Origin: a virus
DNA length: 28,416 nucleotides
Reading direction: 5' to 3' (one strand)
IMG/VR virus record: IMGVR_UViG_3300032213_000605
Location: 1-28,416 of that record
Position 1 is the stretch's first letter. Each line of letters opens with the position of its first letter. The notes under the pieces were generated by a model. The model was not told the origin of the DNA. It was given only the letters and a program-made list of their open reading frames with translations, and did no database searches. Shown piece by piece: positions 15,170-21,769 of the stretch. A program made the translations under genes and the position numbers.

Positions 15170-15571
15170 TTAAGTAGGTTTGCGTACAGAGATGTCATAC
15201 TCAGATGCTGAGTTGAGTCCGGGCGGTACGACCCCGGGGTTTTCTTCCAAGAACTGAGCCATGTTAGATTGCGCAATGCGCTTCTCCAGAAGTTCAACGG
15301 CCTCGTGTGCCAGTACGAACTTCTTGAACTCATCCCAGTCTTGTGTGGTGTAGCGAGTCTTCACGGACATGACTGCCGTGCCCTCGGTAGTGCGTACAGA
15401 TGTGACCCCCATGGCCTTCATCTGGTCTTTGATAGCGTTCTTGATCTCGTCTTGCTGTGCCTTGAGTGCTTCCGCTTGGGTGTCGTACTCTTGGGTCAAC
15501 TCGGTCAAACGCGTGCGCAACTTGCGGTAGATTTTTACCAACTTGTCGAGCGGTACTGCTTCTTCTTCCAT
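15170..15571 (-). CDS. conserved phage protein, N-terminal coiled coil, unknown function
   Basis: The product is 133 residues. Residues about 8-55 are a heptad-rich helix (KLVKIYRKLRTRLTELTQEY...), followed by a compact domain with VRTTEGTAVMSVKTRYTTQDWDEF and a C-terminal LEENPGVVPPGLN. I recognise the pattern as a conserved phage protein usually found beside the ssDNA-binding-type gene, but I know no proven function. The coiled coil plus small domain gives only a loose likeness to Gam-type nuclease inhibitors. AGGAG lies 6 bases before the ATG. It is the first gene after the operator-like site at 15592-15609, so it heads the leftward replication unit. Confidence 0.7.
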   Translation of the reverse strand: MEEEAVPLDKLVKIYRKLRTRLTELTQEYDTQAEALKAQQDEIKNAIKDQMKAMGVTSVRTTEGTAVMSVKTRYTTQDWDEFKKFVLAHEAVELLEKRIAQSNMAQFLEENPGVVPPGLNSASEYDISVRKPT

Positions 15572-15585
15572 TTGCTTCTCCTGTT

Positions 15586-15635
15586 ATTTTGTTGTCTAAG
15601 GTTGGACAGTTTACATGTAATTTCGATCGTTGCAA
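15586..15635 (-). promoter_or_regulatory. probable leftward promoter with operator-like site (copy 1)
   Basis: The 71-base gap after the helicase gene carries an 18-bp site, 15592-15609 on the plus strand (TTGTCTAAGGTTGGACAG), which matches 15 of 18 bases of the site at 25614-25631. On the minus strand a TTGCAA (15630-15635) and TAAACT (15608-15613), 16 bases apart, could be the -35 and -10. Alternatively the geometry of copy 2 can be copied, with TGTAAA and CAAAAT (15586-15591) flanking the site 18 bases apart. Either way the operator overlaps the promoter of the 133-residue gene and the genes after it. Confidence 0.55.
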
Positions 15636-15642
15636 CCCCCTT

Positions 15643-17202
15643 TCAAGATTTAATTTCAGTTTCAAACATGTCAGTCAAAAGTAAGTTATCGCTAACTTTC
15701 CCAGCCAACGCATTAAACATCTTCTTCTCAATCGGGCTACTCTGAATGTGAATCACAGTAACTTTGTCTGAGTCTTGTCCTTTGCGGTCAGCACGGGCAC
15801 AGCACTGGATGTACTGCTCAACGCTCATGAGCGGGCCATAGAACACCACAGTATCAGCGGCAGTCAGCGTAATGCCGTGGGCAGAAGCGGCTGGTTGCAT
15901 CACTAACACACGAGGGTTTGGCTCGGTCTGGAAGCGGTTGATAGTTATACCGCGCTTGCTTGGGGATATGTCTCCGTGAATGCACTCGTTGACAATACCC
16001 TTCTTGGTCAGGTAGTTGCTGATGGTGTCGATGGTGCTTCGGAACAGGGCGAAGATGATGACCTTGCGATCAGTCTCCTCCAAGATTTCCTCAAGCACCG
16101 ACAGGCGGGGCGCTGAGTCGAACTCAACGACTTCCTTGTCGTCTGTGTAGGCCGCGCCACAACTGATCTGCAGTAGCTTGGATACGCCTGCGGCGGCATT
16201 GACAGCGGTAATAGTCTCACCTGCAGCTTGCACCAGCATGCGGTCTTTGAGCATTGTGTAGTACTTGGCTTGCTGTGGGGTCAGCGGCACTTCACGCGTC
16301 ATTGTGATGACAGGCGGCAAGTCAAGGCACTGTGCTTTGGTAAAGCGTATCGCAGGTTGCAGGGCTTCGTGCACTTTCTCCTTGGCATCAAACTTAGGAG
16401 ACCACTTGAACATAGTCACCTTGTTCATCACTTGATCGCGCCATGCTGTGAAGAACTTGGGCACACCTTCGGGGTTAACTAACTTGGCCAAGCCGTACGC
16501 ATCCACAGGCGACTGCGATGCAGGCGTGCCCGTCATCATCCACAGGTACGTGCTCGGCATAAGGATAGAGTTGAGCGCTTTCCATCTGCGTGTGGTGATG
16601 GTCTTGTATGCGTTGGCTTCGTCAACAATCACTAGGTCAAAGCGGCCATCGTTACGCACTTCATCCGCAATCAGGTTGAGCCCTTCGTAGTTGGTGATAA
16701 CGATCTCGTAGTCGCGCTGGATCATCTCGATGCGCCGACTAGCTTGCGGATGGTGCGCGATAACGGCAGAGCGGTGAATGACGCTGTTGTTTATGTCACC
16801 CATCCATGCGCTGTGCATGATCGACAGGGGGCACAGGATGAGCACCCTACGCACCTTCTTCAAGCGCATCAAGTAGTCAGCCGCCCAGAGCGCAGACAGT
16901 GTCTTGCCAGTACCGGGCTCAGAGAACACAAAGGCTCTCCTGTACATCGTGAGGAACGATGCAGTCTCGATCTGGTGAGCCATGGGCTTGTAACGCCCCG
17001 GCCAGTCATAGCGCCGAGTGATCGGCGATGGTACATCTTTGACACCTAGATTACGCAACACCCGAGCTTCGTCAAGACCAAAATAGACAGCAACTTCGTA
17101 CGTGCCTGTGTCTTCTGAAATAATTTTGTGCTTCGGTATGATGCTGTACTTGTGAGGGTTCCTTGTTCTAAAGACAAGGGCTTTATCGTCAATTATCTGC
17201 AT
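15643..17202 (-). CDS. SNF2/SF2-family DNA helicase
   Basis: The product has 519 residues from the ATG at 17202, which has GGGG 5 bases upstream. A GTG at 17238 would add 12 residues but reaches further into the HNH gene. SF2 motifs appear in order: Q77 in KPMAHQIETA, Walker A EPGTGKT (motif I, about 95-101), DEAN (motif II, 194-197), MTGTP (motif III, 223-227) and the C-terminal ARADRKGQ (motif VI). The spacing and the RKGQ ending fit the SNF2-like branch of phage helicases. It probably remodels or unwinds DNA during phage replication or recombination. It is the last gene of the long leftward unit, and the promoter/operator of the next unit follows its stop. Confidence 0.88.
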   Translation of the reverse strand: MQIIDDKALVFRTRNPHKYSIIPKHKIISEDTGTYEVAVYFGLDEARVLRNLGVKDVPSPITRRYDWPGRYKPMAHQIETASFLTMYRRAFVFSEPGTGKTLSALWAADYLMRLKKVRRVLILCPLSIMHSAWMGDINNSVIHRSAVIAHHPQASRRIEMIQRDYEIVITNYEGLNLIADEVRNDGRFDLVIVDEANAYKTITTRRWKALNSILMPSTYLWMMTGTPASQSPVDAYGLAKLVNPEGVPKFFTAWRDQVMNKVTMFKWSPKFDAKEKVHEALQPAIRFTKAQCLDLPPVITMTREVPLTPQQAKYYTMLKDRMLVQAAGETITAVNAAAGVSKLLQISCGAAYTDDKEVVEFDSAPRLSVLEEILEETDRKVIIFALFRSTIDTISNYLTKKGIVNECIHGDISPSKRGITINRFQTEPNPRVLVMQPAASAHGITLTAADTVVFYGPLMSVEQYIQCCARADRKGQDSDKVTVIHIQSSPIEKKMFNALAGKVSDNLLLTDMFETEIKS

Positions 17203-17666
17203 ACGGAACCCCAGTTTCTTCCCGACAGTACCCGCCACACAGTAGCTCTCGACACGTTGAACTTAGTGCCCAGCGCTCTGTATGTTGCTCCTCCGGTGTT
17301 CCACAACTCGCGAATTTTCAAGACATCTTCTGCCGTTAACTTTGCACGCCCGTTTGCTGCGCCTTGCGCTTGCCGATTTTTTGCTAGCTTGTCAAGTAGA
17401 TTAGACTTTGGTGTCCCGCCCACTAAATGCTGTGGGTTTATGCACTTTCGGTTATCGCAGATATGCATAACCACTTCTGGCACAGCGCTTGTGTGTAAAC
17501 GGTAAACCTCTCGGTGCAGTGCTTGGGACTTGAATAATCCGTATGCGTTACACGCGGCATACCCGTCTTTGTTAATAGCGCCTTGCCACTCCATGCAGCC
17601 GGCGCCAGTAGTTTTTGTGTTGGCCAGCACATCCTGTATGCTGGCATACCGTTTCTTAAAACTCAT
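17193..17666 (-). CDS. HNH homing-type endonuclease with C-terminal HTH
   Basis: The product is 157 residues. The N-terminal part has GCMEWQGAINKDGYA, LHREVYRLH (H51) and HICDNRKCINPQHL (H68, C70, C75, N77, H80), which is the HNH arrangement of free-standing phage homing endonucleases. The C-terminal part (about 108-150: LTAEDVLKIRELW...YRALGTKFNVSRATVWRVLSG) is a helix-turn-helix for target recognition. GGAG lies 5 bases before the ATG. It overlaps the helicase start by 10 bases and lies beside a second HNH gene. It looks like a mobile intruder lodged before the helicase gene; whether it still cuts the intron-less allele is unknown. Confidence 0.85.
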   Translation of the reverse strand: MSFKKRYASIQDVLANTKTTGAGCMEWQGAINKDGYAACNAYGLFKSQALHREVYRLHTSAVPEVVMHICDNRKCINPQHLVGGTPKSNLLDKLAKNRQAQGAANGRAKLTAEDVLKIRELWNTGGATYRALGTKFNVSRATVWRVLSGRNWGSVCR

Positions 17667-17681
17667 TGCTTCTCCAAGCTA

Positions 17682-17921
17682 TTATTTTCCGTTGTCGCTT
17701 TGGTTAGCGCTCTTGTTGCGGAGTCGGGTGTTACCTGTCGTTGACTTGCCGCCTGCACGCAAAGGTTTGATGTGGTCAATGTCCTTGCCTGCGCGGTCAA
17801 TGCCCTTCTTGTCGTAGGCTCTACGCGCTTTCTGACGCTCGATCTGATCGGCTGTCTCGCCCGTTTTCTTTTGCAGTTTGTATGCGTGTTTGTAGTCACG
17901 CTTGCCGTTCACTTGTGTCAT
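17682..17921 (-). CDS. small HNH endonuclease
   Basis: The product is 79 residues from the ATG at 17921, with AGGAGG 5 bases upstream; a GTG codon just before it is also in frame. RRAYDKKGIDRAGKDIDHIKPL carries the Asp-His pair (D49, H50). GGKSTTGNTRL and SANQSDNGK give the Asn residues (N64, N73) typical of short phage HNH proteins. Small HNH proteins of this size act in phage packaging or as nicking enzymes; which applies here cannot be told. It sits between the Cas4-like nuclease and the larger HNH gene. A second frame over the same bases is open but has no domain. Confidence 0.75.
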   Translation of the reverse strand: MTQVNGKRDYKHAYKLQKKTGETADQIERQKARRAYDKKGIDRAGKDIDHIKPLRAGGKSTTGNTRLRNKSANQSDNGK

Positions 17922-17930
17922 CACTTCCTC

Positions 17931-18596
17931 CTAGTGCTTAGGGTTGAACTCGCATCCGGTGACCTGACACCATCCGCATAGTGGGGTTTGATTGGGATTC
18001 CATACGCCTGTCTCAAAGCATGCTTCAAGACGCGCAGTACGCTCACGATACTTCCACCAGAACTGCTCGGCTTGGTCTCGTGTCATCTGCATCTTGACCA
18101 TATCATCTTTGACGATGAACAGCAACGCAGAGTTAACTTTGCGGATGTGCGGGAAGTGCGCGAACACCATGAGCGACATGAGCACGAGCTGATCCCTGTC
18201 GGGGTACTTGTTGTTGCCAGTCTTCCAGTCACCCACCCAAGCTGTAAGGTTCTCGTCATCTACGATCAGGATGTCGGCAATGCCTCGAACCCAAACATCG
18301 GGAGCCTTCCAGTTGGTAGGGCGTAGGTCAACAGTCAGCGCCATTTCGTACTCAGCCAAAGCCCTTCCGGGCTTCTTAAGCATGGCGTCCACTACAGACT
18401 GGAACTGCGCATACTCAGGCGGTATTGGCTTCTTGTCTCTGATATAGAGTTCAATGGCTTCATGCACCTGATTGCCGTACTTTGTTGCCTCAGTCTCTTG
18501 GAAGGGGTACTTCTTCAAGACCTTGACTTCGTGGTATCTGCGTTGGCAGCCTTCAAAATCTTTGAGACTGCTGTGTGACCATGCTTGTTTTTTCAT
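17931..18596 (-). CDS. PD-(D/E)XK nuclease of the RecB/Cas4 type with probable iron-sulfur cluster
   Basis: The product is 221 residues. It begins SHSSLKDFEGCQRRYHE, the usual N-terminal helix of this superfamily, then GNQVHEAIE (H45), RGIADILIVD (D108), VGDWKTG (D123, K125) and DQLVLMSLMVF (Q136), which are the catalytic and QxxxY-like motifs. One early cysteine (C17) and three late ones (C207, C210, C215; LCGWCQVTGC) copy the one-plus-three pattern of the 4Fe-4S cluster in Cas4 and AddB. It is expected to be a ssDNA exonuclease for recombination, end processing or recycling of host DNA. It overlaps the HExxH gene by 4 bases (ATGA) and sits in the DNA polymerase operon. No cas genes or repeats are present. 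Confidence 0.82.
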   Translation of the reverse strand: MKKQAWSHSSLKDFEGCQRRYHEVKVLKKYPFQETEATKYGNQVHEAIELYIRDKKPIPPEYAQFQSVVDAMLKKPGRALAEYEMALTVDLRPTNWKAPDVWVRGIADILIVDDENLTAWVGDWKTGNNKYPDRDQLVLMSLMVFAHFPHIRKVNSALLFIVKDDMVKMQMTRDQAEQFWWKYRERTARLEACFETGVWNPNQTPLCGWCQVTGCEFNPKH

Positions 18597-18898
18597 TCGA
18601 ACTTCGCTGTGTTAATGGCTTCGGTGAGTCGGTTGGCAAACTTGGTGACAAACGCTTCGTTGGCATTGAGGCGGTGCTCGCCCATGTCCCTCAGAATTGT
18701 GTGTACAACCTCGTGCCAGAAGGTATCTGCGATCTCCTCTGGCTTGAACTGCCTGCCTGTGGTGTTACTCGTTCGACCTAGCTGGATGCGTTGGTCATGG
18801 TAAAAGACCCGCCCCATGTCACGCTTGTCAAGCATGGCTTCGACTACTTCGACTGAGTACCACCTTCGCCCAACTCTTATCTTGGTTGGTAACTTCAT
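18593..18898 (-). CDS. small HExxH zinc metallopeptidase-like protein
   Basis: The product is 101 residues. ADTFWHEVVHTILRDMG holds HEVVH (H62, E63, H66). NANEAFVTKFANRL gives E81 as a possible third zinc ligand, 15 residues on. The rest is short, with an N-terminal beta-rich part (KIRVGRRWYSVEVV). It is much shorter than cellular SprT or ImmA proteins and has only the core. Substrate unknown; a link to removal of DNA-bound proteins or regulators is speculation from its place between the DNA polymerase and the Cas4-like nuclease. TAGGAG before the ATG overlaps the stop region of the polymerase gene. Confidence 0.7.
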   Translation of the reverse strand: MKLPTKIRVGRRWYSVEVVEAMLDKRDMGRVFYHDQRIQLGRTSNTTGRQFKPEEIADTFWHEVVHTILRDMGEHRLNANEAFVTKFANRLTEAINTAKFE

Positions 18899-18906
18899 TG
18901 CTTCTC

Positions 18907-20892
18907 CTAGTTTTTTGCTAACCCATATCTACGGTGCGCGCCACCGTCAGCGTCCAATGGAATGCCCGGCATGTAAGGCGGCTCCATAGTCATCTGCGCC
19001 AAGACCCAAGTCTTAGCTTCAGCTACTTCAGCGTCAGGAACCACAACGATCTGCTCGTCATGTACTGTCCCCGCCACAAAGTATCTCTTTGCAGTACGTA
19101 CCATCCCATCAGTCATCACGCATCTCGCTACGCCCTGCGTGACATTGTTGGTTATTTTTCCTGCATATATCTTAGTACGATCTGGCCCGTATGTCCACTC
19201 TGTCTGCTCTTTATTTGTTTTCTCGTCTGTAAAGCGCCTGATGTTGAGGTCAGGATACAACAGTTTCATGCCAGAGGGCAGCTCAATCTCCCCCTTGCGG
19301 TACGTCAGGCACTTGTGCTTGTACGTCTTGCCTCTGTACAGACACTCACCGATAAGCTGGGTGTTCAAGTCCCAGAACTCCACCACAGGCGTAGCCGTAG
19401 CGCGGTACTTGTCGATGATGGCCTTGGCCGCAAGGCAGTGGATGACTAGCTCCTTGGTTGTGCAGGTGTGCGGTATGGATTGGAGCTTCTCAACGTTGAC
19501 TTCCCATTCCAAGAACTTCTGCGCTGCTTGTTGAGTAACGCCAAGCTTCTTTGCAAAGGCCAAGTCGTAGCGCTGTGGTGGCGCCCCAAGGAATCCCGTG
19601 AGAAGCTGTGAAGCAAAAGCCGCCCAGCCAAGACCGTATCCACAGCCAAGGAGCGCGCTTTTCGCTGACTGCCTAAGATCGGGGTGAGACTCCTTACTAA
19701 GTCCGGGTATGTTAAACATCTGCGAACCGAACGCGGCGTAAGGGTCACCACCGGCCCTGAAGATGTCCAGCATGTCCGTGTAGTCTGAAAGCCACGCGAG
19801 TACTCGCGGCTCAATCTGCGATAGATCTCCAACGACGAGTTGGTGGCCAGCGGGAGCCATAATTGCTTTGCGTAGGAACGAGCCTCGCTTGAGGTTTTGC
19901 ATGTTGATGGCCGAGCCTTTGCTTGCTGTCCACCTGCCAGTCTGCGCACCGTAATACGAGAGAGGTACTGGTAGGGCTCCACGTTTACTAATGTCGAGGA
20001 ATCTCTGAGCCCTTGTGCGCTCGGTGGTCGACTTAACCCTAAGACGCGCTTCACAAAGAAGGGCAACGTCCTCACGTTCACCGTTGAGTAACGCCTGAAA
20101 GAGGGCATCATTCTTAGCCAGCGCAAGTGTTTCTTTCCCGGTAGTCTTACTGACTTTTGTTGGGGGAACCACACCGAGGGTTTTAAGTAGTGCTGCAAAC
20201 TGTGGGTTCGATGCAAGTGCAGTTTCGTCCACGCCGAGCTTCTGTAGTAGGGCTTCACGTTTTTCCTTTTCATCTAGTATGGCGTCGGTCAACATGTTGG
20301 GGTCAAGCTCAAGGCATGCACGGGTGTACATCTTGAGTGTCATGTCTATAAGCCGTAGTTCTTTCGCAGGGTATCCATTGACCAAGCGTGCAAAGATTCG
20401 CTCGCATAGATATACGTCGTGTTTGCAATAGTCTGCAAGCTCAGATTCCATGACCTCGTCCAACTCGGCCACACCATTGGTACTGTATACGGCTGTCCCT
20501 TTGGCGGGAAGACCAAAATCGATTGCAAGTTTGGCGAGACTGTTGCCAACCTCAACGCCTCTGAGAGCTCGCGCCATTGATAGGGTGTCGAAGATGAAGC
20601 AGGGTGATACACCGTATCGCCACTCCATAATGGATACATCGAACTGTGCGTTGTGCGCAAGCACTGCGGTTCGTCCCCAGTCGATTCCAGAAAAGTATTC
20701 ACGTAGTCCATCTCCTCTAACCCACGTAGTTGGGCTGTCAGATCCGAACTCATGAACGCAGCATCCAAACGCGTGAAATAAGTCATGGCGTATGTACTCC
20801 TCAGTTGTCATTTTGGTTAGTGTGTAACCTATCTTGGTGTCCCAGTAGGTCTCGAAGTCGACCGATAAGATCGTGTCATAGGGGGCGGTCAT
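18907..20892 (-). CDS. family A DNA polymerase with 3'-5' exonuclease
   Basis: The product has 661 residues. The exonuclease motifs are complete: VDFET (D12, E14), AHNAQFD (N81, D85) and YCKHD (Y155, D159). The polymerase motifs are GDLSQIEPR (motif A, D356), RQSAKSALLGCGYG (motif B, R407, K411, Y419) and TVHDEQ (motif C, H611, D612, E613). The residue equivalent to E. coli Pol I Phe762 is Leu415. There is no 5'-3' exonuclease domain, as usual in phages. The start codon lies inside the last codons of the preceding small gene, whose AAGGAG serves as Shine-Dalgarno. It should be the replicative polymerase of the phage. Confidence 0.95.
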   Translation of the reverse strand: MTAPYDTILSVDFETYWDTKIGYTLTKMTTEEYIRHDLFHAFGCCVHEFGSDSPTTWVRGDGLREYFSGIDWGRTAVLAHNAQFDVSIMEWRYGVSPCFIFDTLSMARALRGVEVGNSLAKLAIDFGLPAKGTAVYSTNGVAELDEVMESELADYCKHDVYLCERIFARLVNGYPAKELRLIDMTLKMYTRACLELDPNMLTDAILDEKEKREALLQKLGVDETALASNPQFAALLKTLGVVPPTKVSKTTGKETLALAKNDALFQALLNGEREDVALLCEARLRVKSTTERTRAQRFLDISKRGALPVPLSYYGAQTGRWTASKGSAINMQNLKRGSFLRKAIMAPAGHQLVVGDLSQIEPRVLAWLSDYTDMLDIFRAGGDPYAAFGSQMFNIPGLSKESHPDLRQSAKSALLGCGYGLGWAAFASQLLTGFLGAPPQRYDLAFAKKLGVTQQAAQKFLEWEVNVEKLQSIPHTCTTKELVIHCLAAKAIIDKYRATATPVVEFWDLNTQLIGECLYRGKTYKHKCLTYRKGEIELPSGMKLLYPDLNIRRFTDEKTNKEQTEWTYGPDRTKIYAGKITNNVTQGVARCVMTDGMVRTAKRYFVAGTVHDEQIVVVPDAEVAEAKTWVLAQMTMEPPYMPGIPLDADGGAHRRYGLAKN

Positions 20893-21130
20893 TCTTCTCC
20901 TTTAGTTTGGCTTCGATGGCTCGGTAGATGTCTTCAGTTTTGTATGTGCCCATCAATTGCACTTTAATTTCGTGGTGCAACTCCGTTATCTCCTCATCCG
21001 TCAGCCCCACCCACTCACGCTTTTCAAAATGATATGGTTGACCAATTTCACGCAGTATCTGCTTGCCAAGGTTGCTGTTCTTCTCGACGTCGTTGAATGC
21101 TTCGTCTTCTTCAGGTGTCCAGTCGGTCAT
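20876..21130 (-). CDS. small protein with REWVGLTDEEI module
   Basis: The product is 84 residues with an acidic N-terminus (MTDWTPEEDEAFNDVE), then KREWVGLTDEEI and the ending AIEAKLKEKNDRPL. The same two blocks occur in the genes at 21497 and 21766, at both protein and DNA level. Function unknown. It overlaps the polymerase start by 17 bases and the previous small gene by 4. The Lys-Glu codons AAG GAG in its tail form the Shine-Dalgarno of the polymerase. Confidence 0.65.
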   Translation of the reverse strand: MTDWTPEEDEAFNDVEKNSNLGKQILREIGQPYHFEKREWVGLTDEEITELHHEIKVQLMGTYKTEDIYRAIEAKLKEKNDRPL

Positions 21131-21309
21131 TTGTTTTGCTCCTCAATCATCTTAGTAACGTCATCCACAGTGAGCCCAACCACCTCTAAATCTGATGGCC
21201 GAACAATAAAATACTTTGGTATCGCACTGATTTTGTCGCCAGTATCATCTAACTGCTTTCGGATTTGTACGAGCATATTTTCCAAGTTGGCTTGTGACAA
21301 CTCAGTCAT
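21127..21309 (-). CDS. 60-residue protein, unknown, divergent VGLT..EI module
   Basis: The product is 60 residues and mostly helical. LEVVGLTVDDVTKMIEEQNK at the C-terminus looks like a diverged copy of the WVGLTDEEI block of its neighbours. It is joined to both neighbours by 4-base ATGA overlaps. Its own last codons (GAG GAG) supply the Shine-Dalgarno for the 84-residue gene. No function can be named. Confidence 0.6.
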   Translation of the reverse strand: MTELSQANLENMLVQIRKQLDDTGDKISAIPKYFIVRPSDLEVVGLTVDDVTKMIEEQNK

Positions 21310-21500
21310 GTGTTCTTCTCCTTTGGTGGGAATGTTTCAATGCAGGGGCAACCACGCTCCATACACGCGGGGTCAAGGTCGGGGATATGCCTGTCAACAG
21401 CGTTCGCTATTCTTTCGCGCAACATGGTTGGGCTTCCATGAAACAGTATTGCAACACTCATCAACTCTTCAACAAGCGGTTTGGACTGTGAGTATTTCAT
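21306..21500 (-). CDS. 64-residue protein with KEKNT tail, unknown
   Basis: The product is 64 residues with a helical N-terminus. A late Cys pair (CMERGCPC, with cysteines at 46, 51 and 53) might bind metal. The last residues, PPKEKNT, are encoded by the same 18 bases found at the ends of the next two upstream genes. It overlaps both neighbours by 4 bases. Nothing else is recognised. Confidence 0.6.
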   Translation of the reverse strand: MKYSQSKPLVEELMSVAILFHGSPTMLRERIANAVDRHIPDLDPACMERGCPCIETFPPKEKNT

Positions 21501-21769
21501 GTGTTCTTCTCCTTGAGTTTGGCTTCAATTTGGTCAAACAGTTTGCGGGTGTACCCCTTGATGGGTGTGTCGCCCCACGGCCCAACGATTTCTTTTATCT
21601 CCTCATCCGTCAGCCCAACCCATTCACGCTGGATGTCTGTACCAGCGGCAATGACAAGATGGCACTCTTTGCACACAATGTCTTGGAACGGCGCATTTGT
21701 CTTGGCGTCACGGCAGTTGTCAATAATGACGGGTTGCACTTTGTCGCAAAGTTTGCAATAGATTTTCAT
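21497..21769 (-). CDS. zinc-ribbon protein with REWVGLTDEEI module
   Basis: The product is 90 residues. The N-terminal half has two Cys pairs, C5-x2-C8 and C33-x2-C36 (CKLCDK and CKECH), spaced as in a small zinc ribbon. The C-terminal half has QREWVGLTDEEI and IEAKLKEKNT, shared with its neighbours. This shows the module joined to a different N-terminal domain. It could bind nucleic acid or a host protein through the ribbon; that is inference. Overlaps of 4 bases join it to both neighbours. Confidence 0.65.
   Translation of the reverse strand: MKIYCKLCDKVQPVIIDNCRDAKTNAPFQDIVCKECHLVIAAGTDIQREWVGLTDEEIKEIVGPWGDTPIKGYTRKLFDQIEAKLKEKNT

Noticed and set aside
17663-17899. A 78-codon minus-strand frame overlapping the small HNH gene
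   Set aside because: The other frame has DHIKPL and the Asn residues of HNH proteins and a strong AGGAGG; this one is Thr/Arg-rich with no motif.
17931-18596. CRISPR-Cas locus suggested by the Cas4-like nuclease
   Set aside because: No direct-repeat array and no other cas gene were seen anywhere in the window; Cas4-like nucleases are common in phages by themselves.
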